Position numbers and translations under genes: made by a program. 64,000 nt of DNA, from positions 7,202,501-7,266,500 of the forward strand of contig OW285190.1 in assembly GCA_935421135.1 (NCBI GenBank). Direction: 5' to 3'. Below the pieces are notes generated by a model. It saw only the letters and a program-made list of their open reading frames with translations. It was not told where the DNA came from and did no database searches. This stretch comes from Bugulina stolonifera (lineage: Eukaryota > Bryozoa > Gymnolaemata > Cheilostomatida > Bugulidae). Below, piece by piece: positions 39,476 to 52,379 of the stretch. How positions within the stretch are numbered: position 1 is the first letter of the stretch; every line of letters begins with the position of its first letter.

Positions 39476-40628
39476 ATATTTGGTAGAATCTCACTGTTTT
39501 ATCTCTTTTATTACTATTAGTTTCATGCTATATACTAGAATGAAATATATAGCAATCATCAGACAAAAGAGACATAATTAACTACTAATGGACAAGGACA
39601 TGGTTATGGTGTTTTATATGTAGCGTTTGTTTGGCTTACTGCTATATACATGTAGCTAAAGAGATTAGGACTAATCTTGGTGTATCAAGTGATTCCATAG
39701 TTGAGCATGTGTTTTCTAGAGTGTCTGCACGTGGATATGAGCTCGTTTCGTTTATTTAGTGTGGCCATGCGTGGTTTGCGTAAAATAAAATATTTCTCAG
39801 TCACGCATAGGAGGCAATTTTTGGAAGAGTTGTTATAGGCCTGTGCATGCGTTATTATTTTCCACCTGATGTTGAAGTTTAATTGCTGTTCCTTCAGTTC
39901 CCAGATGTATTTACTTAGCTCTGTGCGAGCCCTTTGGTTTTCATTATTAAATGAAGATTTGTGGTTGTACATGCGCTTCTCGAAAGTGCTTTCTGTCAGT
40001 CCTATATAAGTTTGGTCTGGTATGTTGGCATTGGGTGCTGATACTGTAGCTTGGTAAATTATGCTAGGTGCTAAACAATTACCTTCTAATGGGCAATTAT
40101 CCTTAACTCTGCAGTTGCATCCATAAAGAGCTGGGGTGTTGTTTGGTATTGGGTTTAGCTTCTTTCTGTTGTTAGATACGATGGTCTTTCTTACATTTCC
40201 CATACAGCAGAAACTTAGTTTCACTGTATTTTTGTTGATGATTTTGTTGAGTGTATTTGATTTAGGGAAAAGTTTACTAATTATGTTAAAGAAAGCTTTT
40301 CCAATGTTTGTCTTAACGTTTTTGCTGTATGGAGGGTTGAACCAAGTGATATTTCTGTCCCGCTTTCTTGTGGTAGGTTTTGTACTAGGTGCTTGTGGTG
40401 TGAACTTTAGCTGGTAGTCATATCCAAGATTAGTCCTAATCTCTTTAGCTACATGTATATAGCAGTAAGCCAAACAAACGCTACATATAAAACACCATAA
40501 CCATGTCCTTGTCCATTAGTAGTTAATTATGTCTCTTTTGTCTGATGATTGCTATATATTTCATTCTAGTATATAGCATGAAACTAATAGTAATAAAGGA
40601 GATAAAACAGTGAGATTCTACCAAATAT
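39476..40628 (-). mobile_element. Penelope-like element remnant between 205-bp inverted repeats
   Basis: The arms 39476-39680 and 40424-40628 are near-perfect reverse complements. They enclose a minus-strand GIY-YIG endonuclease frame that starts inside the right arm. The element interrupts the 48-bp minisatellite; copy B has no such insertion. Penelope elements are known for terminal repeats in direct or inverted arrangement and for 5' truncation. The reverse transcriptase is absent here. Confidence 0.8.
39685..40473 (-). CDS. Penelope-type GIY-YIG endonuclease fragment
   Basis: Open frame of 262 residues. A cysteine group CNCRVKDNCPLEGNC precedes the GIY-YIG core: IIYQATVS, TYIGLT, FEKRMYNHKSSF with the arginine and histidine, and TELSKYIWELK with the glutamate; IRWKI follows. 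This order, with the zinc-finger-like cysteines, is that of the C-terminal endonuclease of Penelope-like retroelements, which nicks target DNA for retrotransposition. The N-terminal part is the connector region. The reverse transcriptase is missing, so the copy could not move alone. The frame is uninterrupted, suggesting a fairly recent insertion. Confidence 0.8.
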   Translation of the reverse strand: MAYCYIHVAKEIRTNLGYDYQLKFTPQAPSTKPTTRKRDRNITWFNPPYSKNVKTNIGKAFFNIISKLFPKSNTLNKIINKNTVKLSFCCMGNVRKTIVSNNRKKLNPIPNNTPALYGCNCRVKDNCPLEGNCLAPSIIYQATVSAPNANIPDQTYIGLTESTFEKRMYNHKSSFNNENQRARTELSKYIWELKEQQLNFNIRWKIITHAQAYNNSSKNCLLCVTEKYFILRKPRMATLNKRNELISTCRHSRKHMLNYGIT

Positions 40629-40840
40629 TAATTAGCTCTGTTGTAAACATTGAGCACTTTGTCTGAGATTCAGCAGTGCACAAACAAGTGCATTACTCCA
40701 TATAGAGTTACTATATATAGTAAGGTATATACTGTTACAGATATAATAGTTACAGAGTTACTATATAGTAAGGTACATACTGTTACAGATACAATAGTTA
40801 CAGAGTATCACTGAGAGAGTCACATCATACTGTCTGAGTG

Positions 40841-43800
40841 TCAACCATTAAACTGAACCATCACTATGTAGTAGGTTATCATCCCACTTAATATCTACAA
40901 ATAAATAAACACAACAGTTGACGTTGAGGTAAGAATTCACTTTGGTTATATTGGTAGAACTGACATTGTACAAATCGAGAAGAGCAGAAAAATCATGGTA
41001 GAATTATTTCCACAACTATAATTGTATAAATGAGGTTTCCCAAGGAGAACACTCAATTGTCTGGTCTGGTCTGCTGCACAGAACTGACACTGTATAGGTA
41101 CAACATAGTAAGTTAGGTCACACAATTGAGGGCAGAAACAGGCTGATCTAATTTGGAGCACGAGCGAGCATAAAATTGATATATTATGGACCTTTGTCCA
41201 ATTGCAAAATGCACATGGCTACTATTAGTTTGTCATTCTCTGTAGACATATTTTAGATGCAATTACTATTCTTTACCCGCTTGTAGAATAGTTAAAAGTT
41301 GTTGTGTACTACGGACTGAAGTATCTAAAATTGAACTCGCTGATAGTATATAGTTTCAATGATTCAATGTGGTTCGACGATTTACTGCCACTCGTTATTA
41401 GAATTTTAAGATTTTTACACGTCATAGTATTATGTTAAAATTAATTATAATTAAAACTTACCGTTAATCCAAGTGTTTTGTTAACGTTGATGATTCCTGC
41501 CATAGTAAAACTTTCAGGGTTTTCGGTTTTGCTGATGAATAGCTCAATCTGAAATGGAATGAATGTTCTTTTTATCTACTATCTACACCAAAAATAAATT
41601 TGTGATGATCACACGACTCATTACATTACTCTCACACCATATTCTGGATCGCAATACCTACCATAAACCGGTAGTGGTAAAAGACGTTAGCGTGACGTGA
41701 AAATAAATGGCGTGAAAAAGTAGAAAACAACTCCAACTGACGTTAGAATACCCAAACTAGGAGGAGCTAAAAGCGGAAATAAGACTGTTGGTCAAGGTTA
41801 ACATGGGGAAATTCCAAATCAAGAATTAATTTTGCTATGAGACTCTTGTAACTTGAATTATAATTGAATTAATGCAATCTCTCAAGACTCTTGACTTCCA
41901 CATAATAACTTTAAAATGTTTGATGACTCAAGTTTTCTATATTGATAAAAATGCTCATGATAGAAATAAGTGAAATTACACGTATAACAAATTTGAAATT
42001 TTATACAAAAGCACTCATCAGCAACACTTTTATTTTCATTTTACTTCCCATCATGATTATTTAGTTACAATATTTCACCAAAACTAAATAATAGCCTAAA
42101 AACTCTAAAGGAACCGGGAGCTAAAAAAACAATTAAATAATAGCTTGACTTGTAGTCACTTTTACTCTTTAGTAACTTGAGTTTTGGGACATTGAATGTT
42201 TGATTTGGGTTGTTAAAAGTTAAGTACTTAATTGAATTTATTATTCTTTATTAGCTGTCTTGATTAATGAATTAAATGTTTGATTATGTAATTATAAATA
42301 CGGTTAAAATAAAAGTAGTAGTATAAAAGTAGTAGCATGGGTCAGATAGATTATCAGCTCACGTTCTTCCAACTATTGATAGTGGTAATCATCTAAATCT
42401 AGTGCTATAGCCTACCAGCTAACTGGTAAACTGAGTTATATATGTAGACGGGTTACACTTTTTCACTGCCAAGTTTCTATATTTATTAAAAATGGATATG
42501 CATATTTCTGCTCTTGTTTAATGTTGACAAATTATGTGACGCCAACCGTGGTAGGTGATAATGGTAATTGGCGATTACTAATTATATGGTACAGGTGGGG
42601 ATCGCCTTGTCCTACAGCTGATTTGTGGGTGCAATTCCCATGAGGGTTGGCTACCCAAACTCTGTTAAGACAAAATTGGCTGCAGGTAGGCTTTCCGCCC
42701 TGGTTCACTCTAGATTTAGGAACTTAGCTGAGAGCATATTAGTCTAAAAAAATAACCCCAGTTTTTGTTTAGATAGAACAGATGTGTCTGTATTGAACTC
42801 CAAAGAACATATAAAAACATCAATGCAAAATCTGTTTTTGGTTACTTCCAGCAAAAAGACGACGAACAGTCAATCTCACAATATGCAAAAAGAATACAAT
42901 AAGCAGGTATCTAGAAGGACGACTGAGACTTAAAATCAAGCGTCTGAGGACTGACCTACCAATGATCGCTCCCCTCCTCCAGATCGGGTAAAATACAAAA
43001 TAGTATAGAAAACGCAAGTATATCATACAGAAAACGAGGTACACTTTAACTTGGCACTCTATCTTATACAATCATACAATAGAATGCAATTTATACATAT
43101 ATGTATTTACATGTGAGGTAAGAAATGTCCGTTTCACCACATTATGTGCATAATTGTATAAATCCACAGTTAGTGAATATTATCGAACAGTTTGAGGTAT
43201 TTACTATCAAGCACTGAACAGATTAGCGAGTAAGCACAGTATATCTATAAATCCACTATTCTTCGCTGACAGAAAAAAATCCTTGTTCTTGATGATATTA
43301 TGATAGTAGTGTGCATCAACGTGTTGACCAACATAACCTGCAGAAATGAAGAGAATAACATGATGTGAAGGAAAATAACTAATTTTTACATTATTCTGGT
43401 TATGCAGGAGAAGAAGTAATTGAGATCTGACAGTGATGAGAAGGCAAAGTAGAGATATTTTCTAAACAAAATTGAAACATTATAAGGAGATAATCACGGT
43501 TTCACAAAACTACGATAGCATTGATGATAATAATAATAATAACAGAGTTGAGTTAAAATAATTATTCTAACTGTACTCAAACATACACATGGCACTTGAA
43601 CAGATGGTTGTCTACAGTTACGGTGTCTACAGTTACCTGACAAACATTGCTGTAAATACTAATATGAATGTCAATAACTGCAAACTTTTCTACAGGTACC
43701 TTAGAAGACAGTGTTTCAAGTGCGGGTAAAGGGGCCACAAAGACGAGGCTTGGAGCAGATAGGCTACAATTAGTACAATGTTTTGCTCAGTACCTGCACT

Positions 43801-46800
43801 TACCAGTCATTAGGGTCCTGTGAAATTCCATGGGGAGATAAAATTCAAGTAAGATGTGAAACTTCCACTAGGCCTACAACAAACGGTTATCAGACAGTTA
43901 TACGCTGAGTGATTGCAAATAATAGTAAATCAAAGTCATGAGAATTGAGAAACAAAATAGCATTAAACAGAAATACATGTACGTTGGAATTAAATTTACA
44001 TTATTGCAAAGGCTCAGCTACACAAACTATTATTCAATTGTTTGTTTAGCTTACGCCTCCTTTAGATATTTTGGGCTATTATTTAGTTATGGTAAAATAT
44101 TGTAACTAAATAATCATGAATGAATGATGGAAAGCAAAATAAAAATGTTACTGTTGAGTGTTTTTGTACAAAATTCGTTATAACTTCACTAACTTTTATT
44201 ATGAATATTTCTATCACGATAGAAACTTTGAGTCATTGAACATTTTAAAACCATTATGTGCAAGTTAAGAGTCTTTGGACAATGCCATAAATAAATCACT
44301 TTCATAGCAAAATAAATGTTTGATTTGGATTTCCCCCATCTTAACCTTGACCGTAACTATTTCCGTCTTTAGCTCCTCCCAGTACTGGTATTCTAACGGC
44401 AGTAACACCAGTTGGAGTTGTTTTCTACTTTTTCACGCCATTTATTTTCACGTCACGCTAACGTCTTTTACCACTACCGGTAAAGTTTCAGACTATAATA
44501 GACTCCGGTTGTGGTAAAAGACGTGAGCGTGACGTGAGAAATAAATGGCGTGAGAGCGTGAAAACAACTCCGACTAACCTTAGAATACCTCTATTAGGGA
44601 GGAGCTAATTCCGGAAATAAAACCTTTGGTTACGGTCAAGGCTAACATGGGGAAAATCCAATTCAAGAATTTATTTTCCCATGAAAATCTCGTTACTTGT
44701 CTTATGATTTAATTACGGCAATTTCCAAAGACTTTTAACTTGCACATAATGATTTTAAAATGTTCAATGGATTAAATCTTTTACTGTGATAAAAATATCC
44801 ATAATAGAAATTAGTGAAATTTTAACAAATTCTATGCAAAAAGTGAAAAGCACTCACCAGTTGCATTTTGATTTTACTTTTCATCATGATTATTTAGTTA
44901 CAATATTTCACCAAAACTTTAATAATAGCTTAAAAATTCTAAAGGAAGCGTGAGCTAAAGTCAAACAATTGAATAATAATTTGACTTGTAGTCACTTTCA
45001 GTAACTTGATAAAACATGATTACACGAGGCCGTTAAAAATAGTTATTTGAATTTATTATTCTACTATAACTATTAGCTGTTTCAATTAACAATGTAGAAG
45101 TTTGATTATGTAATCTTAAATGTGGTTGGAATAAATATCTTATAATTAAATTTGTGCTGGACAACCTTGACGTTGTCTACATTTGTCACCTTGAAATGGT
45201 TTCCACCATCAGAAACATCATGCCTTGATATTGCTAGGGAGAATAGTACTAGCTCAAGTACAGTACTAACCAGAGAAATGCTGTTTAGCTTAGCTTAAAC
45301 ATTGAATGCTAAGGGCAAGACTAGGACTATTGGAAATTTATAGTAAAGCAATAATGTCTGTCAGCAATCTATAATAGGAGAGTGATGTACTAGTGTGGTG
45401 AAGACGACAAGAATGTGTCGAAGGCAGATAAATGGGTCAGATAAATGATCAGCTCATGTCTTCCAACTGTGAATAGTGGTAGGTAGGAGGGGAAATGTAA
45501 TAATCATCTAAAACAAGTACTATACCGGGTTACACTTTTTCACTGGAAAGTTTCTATATTTATTAAATAATGGATATACACATTTCTGCTCAATGACATT
45601 AACAAATTATGTCAAGCCAACCGTGGTAGGTGATAATAGTAATTGGTGATTAGTGATTACTGATTATATGGTACGAGTGGGGACCGCCTTGTCCTGCAGC
45701 TGATTTGTGGGTGCAATTCCCATGAGGGTTGGCTAATGAAACTCTGTTGAGACAAAATTGGCTGCAGGTAGGCTTTCCGCCCTTGTTCACTGTAGACCTA
45801 GGGCTGAGATTATATTAGTCTAGAAAGATAACTTTTCTTTAGATAGAACAGATGTGACTGTATTGAACTCCAAAGAACAACTGCACTAACATAGAAAAAT
45901 ATTGCTGCTCTTATACAAAATCTGTTTCCAGTTACTTTCAGCAAAAGGACGACAAACAGTCAATCTTACCATATGTAATAAGAATGCAATAAGTAGGTAT
46001 CGAGAAGAACAACTAAGACATAGTATAAAGCAACTGAGAACCGACTTACTTATGATCGGTCCCCCTAGAGTGGGTACAATACAAAACCGTATAGAAAACG
46101 CAAGTATATCATACAGAAAACGAGGTACACATTAGCTTGCCACTCTGCTTTATACAATCATACAATAGAATGCAATTTATACAATGTACATGTATATACA
46201 TGTATTTACATAATGTGAGTTAAGAAATGTCCGTTTCACCACAATAAGTGTATAATTATATAAATCCATAGTTACTGAATATTATCAAACAGTTTGAGGT
46301 ATTTAAATTCTAACACAATTATTTCTGCAGTTATTTGCTGTTTGCTATTAAGTACTGAATAGATTAGCAAGTAAGTACAGTACATGTATAAATCCACTAT
46401 TCTTCGCTGACAGAACAAAAATCCTTGTTCTTGATGGTATCATGATAGTAGTGTGCATTGACGTGTTGACCAACGTGACCTGCAGATATAAAGATGTGAA
46501 GAAAAATAATTAATTTTCACATTATTCTGGTTATGCTGTAGAAGAAGTAGTTGAGATCTCTGACAGTGATGAGAAGGCAACATCTAAAGTAGAGATATTT
46601 CCTATACAAAATTTAATCATTATAATAAGGGGCTAATCATACTTTTATAAAACTACTACATCATTGATAATATAATAACAACAATATCTACAGAGTTGAG
46701 TTAAAATAATTATTCTATCTGTACACAGACATACACATGGAACTTCAACAGAAGGTGGTCTACAGTTAAGGTATCTACATTTACCTGACAAAAATTGCTG

Positions 46801-49800
46801 TGAATACTAATGTGAATGTTAATAACTGCAAACAATTCTACAAATACCTGAGACAGCAGTGCTTCAAGCACCGGTAAAAGGACCACAAAGACGAGGCTTA
46901 GAGCAGATGGGCTACAATTATTATAATCTCTTGCTCAGTACCTGCACTTACCAGTCATTGGGGTCCTGTAAAATTCCATGGGATTGGAGTCCTGTGAAAT
47001 TCCATTGGAGAATACATTTCAAGCAGGATGTGAAACTTCCACTAGCCCTACAAAAAACGGTTGTCAAATAGTTATAGGCTGAGTGATTGCAAATAATAGT
47101 ACACCAAAGTCATGAGAAACAAAATGACATTAAACAGAAATGTGATGGAATTAAATTTACATGATTACAAAGACTCAGCTACACAAGAGGCTACACAAGA
47201 GACAGTTAATAGTAGAATAATTATATTTTTAACAGCCTGAGTCAAATTTTTTAATGTCCCGAAACACATGTTTTATCAAGTCACTAAAAGTGACTACAAG
47301 TCAATTTATTATTTAATTGTGTCTTTAGCTCACGCTTTCTTTAGAATTTTTAGGTTGTTATTTAAGTTTTGGTAAAATATTGTAACTAAATAATCATGAT
47401 GAAAAGTAAAATCAAAATGCAACTGGTGAGTGCTTTTCACTTTTTGCATAGAATTTGTTAAAATTTCACTAATTTCTATTATGGATATTTTTATCACAGT
47501 AAAAGATTTAATCCATTGAACATTTTAAAATCATTATGTGCAAGTTAAAAGTCTTTGGAAATTGCCGTAATTAAATCATAAGACAAGTAACGAGATTTTC
47601 ATGGGAAAATAAATTCTTGATTTGGATTTTCCCCATGTTAGCCTTGACCGTAACCAAAGGTTTTATTTCCGGAATTAGCTCCTCCCTAATAGAGGTATTC
47701 TAAGGTTAGTCGGAGTTGTTTTCACGCTCTCACGCCATTTATTTCTCACGTCACGCTCACGTCTTTTACCACAACCGACCATAAACTGTTTGTTAGAATC
47801 ACAACATTCAAAAGACCTTCAAATTCGCCAACCAACAGAAGTGACTTCAGATAAGACGTAATAAATAAAGAATTAAATTATGAAGACTTTAGTGTCTCCT
47901 AGAATAATTCAGATGAAGATCTGAAGCTTTCTAATAGAATATTTGGTTTTTTATAACATTATGTATTCATAACCAATAATATAGTCGACAGCTTTATGTC
48001 TAAAGTGGCTAAGAAGAGCCAATACAAAGAAATTAAAGATCACTGTCTGCGTACAATCATACCTGTAGACTCTGAGTGACTGTTAGTTGAATATCATCAT
48101 CCATAAGGTTTAGCAGATCATCAAATGGTTCTGCTGCCAAAAGAAACCTTATTAGTTAACATGAATTTTAAAAGAACTATATTAAACAGTGTACTTCCCA
48201 AAGAATTTAACAGCTTTTTGGAATATACTCATAGTGAGGGGGGGGGGTGTTGCGCCCTGACGTAACCGTTATTAACCATCTAGCTAGTTTCTCACGTGTC
48301 TTGCTTATATGTACAGGTTGGCAGCCATGCTAGCTAGGCCACCTGGTCTCATGTTGTACAAGCGAGGCTACACGAACCAGGACCGGCAGGTCGTGGTATC
48401 TGTGCAGCACAGTCTCATTTGACTCCCAAGTTAGGCTACTGCTCCTCAGGTAGGTAGTAAGTGTGAGGACTCGTAATAAGCAATACTCCAGATAAACATC
48501 AAACGTGTACTACTCCGTTTCCAATAAACAGCTGACTCTAATCTATGGTGCTTCATATAGCAATCGTCCTGGTGTTGGGAAAAAATACAAAGATGGACCA
48601 ACTCAATCAAAAGTTAGCAGGGTAGGGCTGCAATCTGGACTAGCAGCATTAATTAAAAAAATAATAACTCGAGAGGTGACTTTTATACATAGGGTCACCA
48701 TTGTTAGTGACTCTTGAGTAGTGGGCCCAGTAAAATCTGTATATATAGGTTAAGCAAGAATCTCAAAATCTTCTTTAGAAAAACAGTAACATGAAGAGTT
48801 TGATGTTGGTTTTTTTATATGAGAATGCTATAATAGTCTTGCTCATCAACTGAATATTTTAAACTCCATTTTAGGGTGGTTTGGATCTCACATAATGTGA
48901 TGTGGAAGATTCTTAAAACTGTTGGAGTCAAGGATACATGAAGGTATACATGGCGTAAGGACCTATAGTCTGTAACAGGCATTAACCTAAAATCGCAGAT
49001 GCTTTATACCCATCTTACTTGTTCCCCTTCTAATGCTGTTAATTGCTAGATACATTCTTACCATAGTCTCAACTCTCTGTGAGAAAACAATGAATAGACT
49101 GACCACGATGGCTCCCAAGACAACCCATAAGGACCTCGATAGAGCTTCTAAGAAATCACCTGTCATAATCTTTCCTGTTGACAGTGCATAGAGCATAATC
49201 AGCATGGCTGCGACGAGGTTAAGAATCATATTAGCAAGATATACTCGGAATAGTTTATCAGCTTCTTGTACCAGATAGCAGAGTCGTAAATGTAAAGTTC
49301 TGTACATGTTGATATTCTTAACACTCTGCTCTACTGACTCATTGACTGCCATCTGAAAGTGTTGGTTGAAGTCAGACATTAGTGTCCACAAGGTGTAACA
49401 TGTACTTAGGAAGAATGCAGATGGAAATGACCACTGTACAGACATCAGAATATTTAGGCTCCAAGTTAGACCTCTTATGGTAATAATCGTCGTGCTGGGA
49501 ATGCTCTGATTTGATGAAATTTTAAATCTAAACAATTGGTTGACATCGTGATTGGCTGATACTGTTATAAGTTTGATACATATGATTACTAAAGTCACAA
49601 TGGATGCCATTACAGTAATGGTAACCTGCACCACTCTTTCCTTCAGAGGTCTTCCTCTTATACCTCTTTCATCCATTTCATTTGTAATCTGTTGCACTCG
49701 TTCATAGAGTTGAGATATTCCTTTCCTCTTATGACAGATATAGAAAAGGATCCAGCAGTTTATCATATGAGTACAGTACCAGTATAGTACCTCAAAAGCA

Positions 49801-51742
49801 TCAAGAATTCGTAGCATGGCAGTATGGTCTTCAGGCCACCAATAAACAAGATATACCAAACCTGTTGAAACAAAGAGATTTTGTCATTAAGTAAAACCAA
49901 CAGATATTTTGACAAGGTTAGCAGGGAAGTTCATAAGCAGGTTTTGGGAGCAAATGGCACAGAACCAACCTAATTATCAGTCAAAGTGTTCTTGCTTTGT
50001 TCCTTTTAAGTGGCACCATATGTGTTAGCTATCCAAAATGATTTTGTGACTGAAAACACTGCTTACAGTGGGTTTCTATGGTTTCTATGGTTGACCTTAG
50101 CCTGTTTCGGTAGCTCAGCCAGTGTGTAGTCTCAGTACACCAGCTGAATATAAACTCATGGAATGGCTTGGCGCTACCGAGTAATACCAGCTGCATCGTA
50201 GTTCAAACAACTGAATTGCTGTGGTTGTTATTAGATATGCATTGGGTAATGTCGAAATTGTAAAAATGTTACCTTGGCAAACCTGGCTGACCAATAGGAG
50301 CACCACCTTTATTGTTTTCATTAAAGTAGTACAAAATTCAAAATATAGTTGTTCTAGTTAGTAAGTTCATATTTTGAGCTTCAAAATGATGTGCAACTTG
50401 ACTTAATTGAACATGTACAAATGGCTGTATTTGCACTTCAAAAACCGTTGAAATATAGCGATTTTGTAAAAGCTCAGGAAATTTTGCCAGAAACTTCCTG
50501 CTATTCATTGATGTCGCTTGTCTGTTCAGTTTGAATGAGCATCGACATAGCTGAAAAAAGAAATAAAGACAACCAATGAGAGAGTGTTAATTACAAATAG
50601 GTCAATTGTTACAGCTTTACTGTGAGAGGAATGCTCCTTACTTATAGTTTAGTTTATTGCACTAGTGCGCATGACCAGTTGACCTATTAATAAAGAGTAC
50701 AATGTCAATTGTAAACAAGCCCTTGTTCTTTGACAAATTTTAGCAAATCATCGGGACAAAAATGGAATCCCCTTCATACATCAATTTAGTTGAAGAATTA
50801 AGCCATGCAAATGTTGCATGAATACTAAATATAGACCAGTGATTAATAGTAATTTGCATTAGAACAACCAGTGTTTGCACGGCTCATAGAACTAGTAGTC
50901 AACGTGCCGCTTGGTTGCACTAGTGATGACCTGAACAAGGGACGTCACTTATTCACCTATTGTTGAATAGCTGAGCGTTTTTGGCAATACGAAAACTTTA
51001 CAGTCTGATTGCATTGAAGTAAATAAAGTATGTATATTCAAGTTGCACATCATTCTGATGCCAAAAGTGGTACCTAACTGACTAAAATGGTCAAATTCTC
51101 AAATGTTGAGTACTTTAAGGTTTCTTTTTGACCATCATCTCTTCAATACAAGATTCTACTAACTAGTAGAGAGAGTAAAAAGAAAGAGGGATCACTCCAG
51201 CCAAAAACTTTCCGTCCCCGCATCCGAAAGCGGTCCGGATTAAGTAAGGAGTTGTGCCACCTTGTGTACAAATCCTTTATTACTATTGGAGTTCCGCAGA
51301 CCAATAAATAGCGTTTCTTCACAACGGCATTGCATGAACTCTCTATTTATATTAATGAGACGTTAATATAGCATGCTAAGTATCACAATCGTTAAACTGC
51401 GGTGTCAGTCGAACAGCTATCCGAAATACCAGCAGGCAAATGGCAGGAAAGTGGATCTCGGATCCTTGGGACCGCCAAATTGGGTGAATTTGGTGGAACA
51501 GGGTATTATCATTGAGTGAACTATCTTTCCTTTTACCACCTTTGTAACTAGTAAGTCTACTAACCTGTAATGAACTGTAGAACTGAGAGAATACAACCTA
51601 TCAGATGATAAACTGTAGACATCACTGTTAGAGCTCTCTTCTCATGTCTACCAGAATACAATCCAACTAAAACCATCAAAACCCTCAAAGGGTAGCTATT
51701 GCTATGTCTTCCTTCACCAGCTGAAAACACAGCCTTCGCCAT
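40841..51742 (-). CDS. Gustatory receptor-like 7TM protein, copy A (five exons)
   Basis: Minus-strand exons: 51742-51565 (start MAKAVF, also conserved in copy B; an ATG five codons upstream at 51757 exists only here), 49861-49019, 48133-48063, 41548-41462 and 40894-40841. All introns are GT-AG and phases agree: 415 residues from 51757, 410 from 51742. Seven hydrophobic segments are visible: VYHLIGCILSVLQFI, VLYWYCTHMINCWILFYI, VTITVMASIVTLVIICIKLI, the SLNILMSVQWSFPSAFF region, ANMILNLVAAMLIMLYAL, LWVVLGAIVVSLFIVF, and the last one across exons 4-5. Exon 4 has FTMAGIINVNKTLGLT and exon 5 ends TYYIVMVQFNG, the TYxxxxxQF signature of the insect chemoreceptor superfamily. By family knowledge such proteins are intracellular-N-terminus channels or receptors; the ligand is unknown. 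Intron 1 holds a TTAA element, intron 3 a 6.1-kb composite transposon. Confidence 0.85.
41669..47777. mobile_element. Composite of two long-TIR (Mutator-like/foldback) units with 9-bp target duplication
   Basis: ACCATAAAC occurs at 41660-41668 and again at 47778-47786. Unit 1 (41669-44479) and unit 2 (44506-47777) each begin CGGT(A/T)GTGGTAAAAGACGT and end in the inverse. Unit 2 has TIRs of about 550-600 bp, unit 1 about 450 bp. A 26-bp spacer (44480-44505) separates them and neither unit has its own target duplication. The two interiors are related. A 9-bp duplication with long TIRs fits Mutator-like elements, but no transposase is seen. Copy B of the receptor gene lacks it (intron 3 is 359 bp there). 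Confidence 0.85.
45902..46135 (+). pseudogene. Conserved coding fragment inside the long-TIR units
   Basis: Unit 2 contains an open frame with RQTVNLTICNKNAISRYREE, then LRTDLLMIGPPRVGTIQNRI and a terminal SYRKRGTH. The related stretch in unit 1 (about 42850-43050) encodes RRRTVNLTICKKNTISRYLE and a similar tail but carries in-frame stops. Preservation of the amino-acid pattern suggests former coding sequence, either transposon protein or captured host exon. I do not recognise it. Confidence 0.45.
50325..51114 (-). mobile_element. TTAA-flanked non-autonomous DNA element, copy 2
   Basis: TTAA lies at 50321-50324 and 51115-51118. It is the same element as 14778-15558 in reverse orientation, with shared ends AGTAGTACAA and GAGTACT and long internal identity. 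The homologous point of copy B (about 61364) has a single TTAA with matching flanks (ATTGTTTCATTAAG, then TTTCTTTTTGA), a natural empty site. It lies in intron 1 of receptor copy A. Confidence 0.9.
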
Positions 51743-52379
51743 CTTGGTTTTAAGCATGCAACTGACAACAGTCCTTTCTCAGTCTAAGAATGGTGTGGTG
51801 ATAATAATTTCATATTGATTATGGATCCACTGTGAGTCACGTCCAACTAGAAATATGAATATATACATGTAGTTATTGGCCTTCTTAGTTGTTTATATTC
51901 AAGCTGGTTAAATTCTAAGAACATCAATATTCCAGGTTTCATAATGATTACTGTTTTAGCATTGCTACGTTATTATAGCATGATATAGATGAGTTTGGTG
52001 ATGACCAGCTAGGCAGTCAAGGCACAACAGTTGATCAGTTACTGATTAAAACTTACACTATGTATAGCCAGGTATATAGTGAAGATATATTCTATGATAA
52101 ATGACTGGTGTTATCTGTTTGGAGATCAACCTCTGTGGCTATGAGTGTAATACATGTGGGTGGCTTATTATGTGTACAAGACTGATATTAAAATGCCAGG
52201 TTCAATCTCTTATTACAGTATATCCTTCCCTTAGCACCACCTTATAAGTAACCAGTAAGCACAGCAAATTTAAGTGTGCTAAGATGGTAAGGTTAGCACA
52301 TCCATTTGAGTCATCTTGTACATCAACCAATAGAATTACGCCTAGATAACCTATTGACCAATAAAATGTCATATTGTAA

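Larger units (their letters stand above)
37493..52105. repeat. Segmental duplication, copy A
   Basis: Homologous in the same orientation to 54600-63345. Shared landmarks are AACGAAAGACCCAGTA near 37540 and 54645, the 48-bp minisatellite, all five receptor exons, a GC-rich intron-2 block (about 48300-48480 and 59460-59650) and the sequence past the receptor start down to TATGATAAATG. Copy A is about 6 kb longer because of its own insertions. Boundaries are by eye. Confidence 0.85.

Noticed and set aside
39685..40473. Host GIY-YIG gene
   Set aside because: It lies between inverted repeats inside a satellite, is absent from the paralogue, and has the Penelope-type cysteine cluster.
48987..49019. 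Ending receptor copy A at the in-frame stop after KHLRF
   Set aside because: A GTAAGA donor at 49018 leads in phase to three further exons that complete TM7; copy B shows the same continuation.
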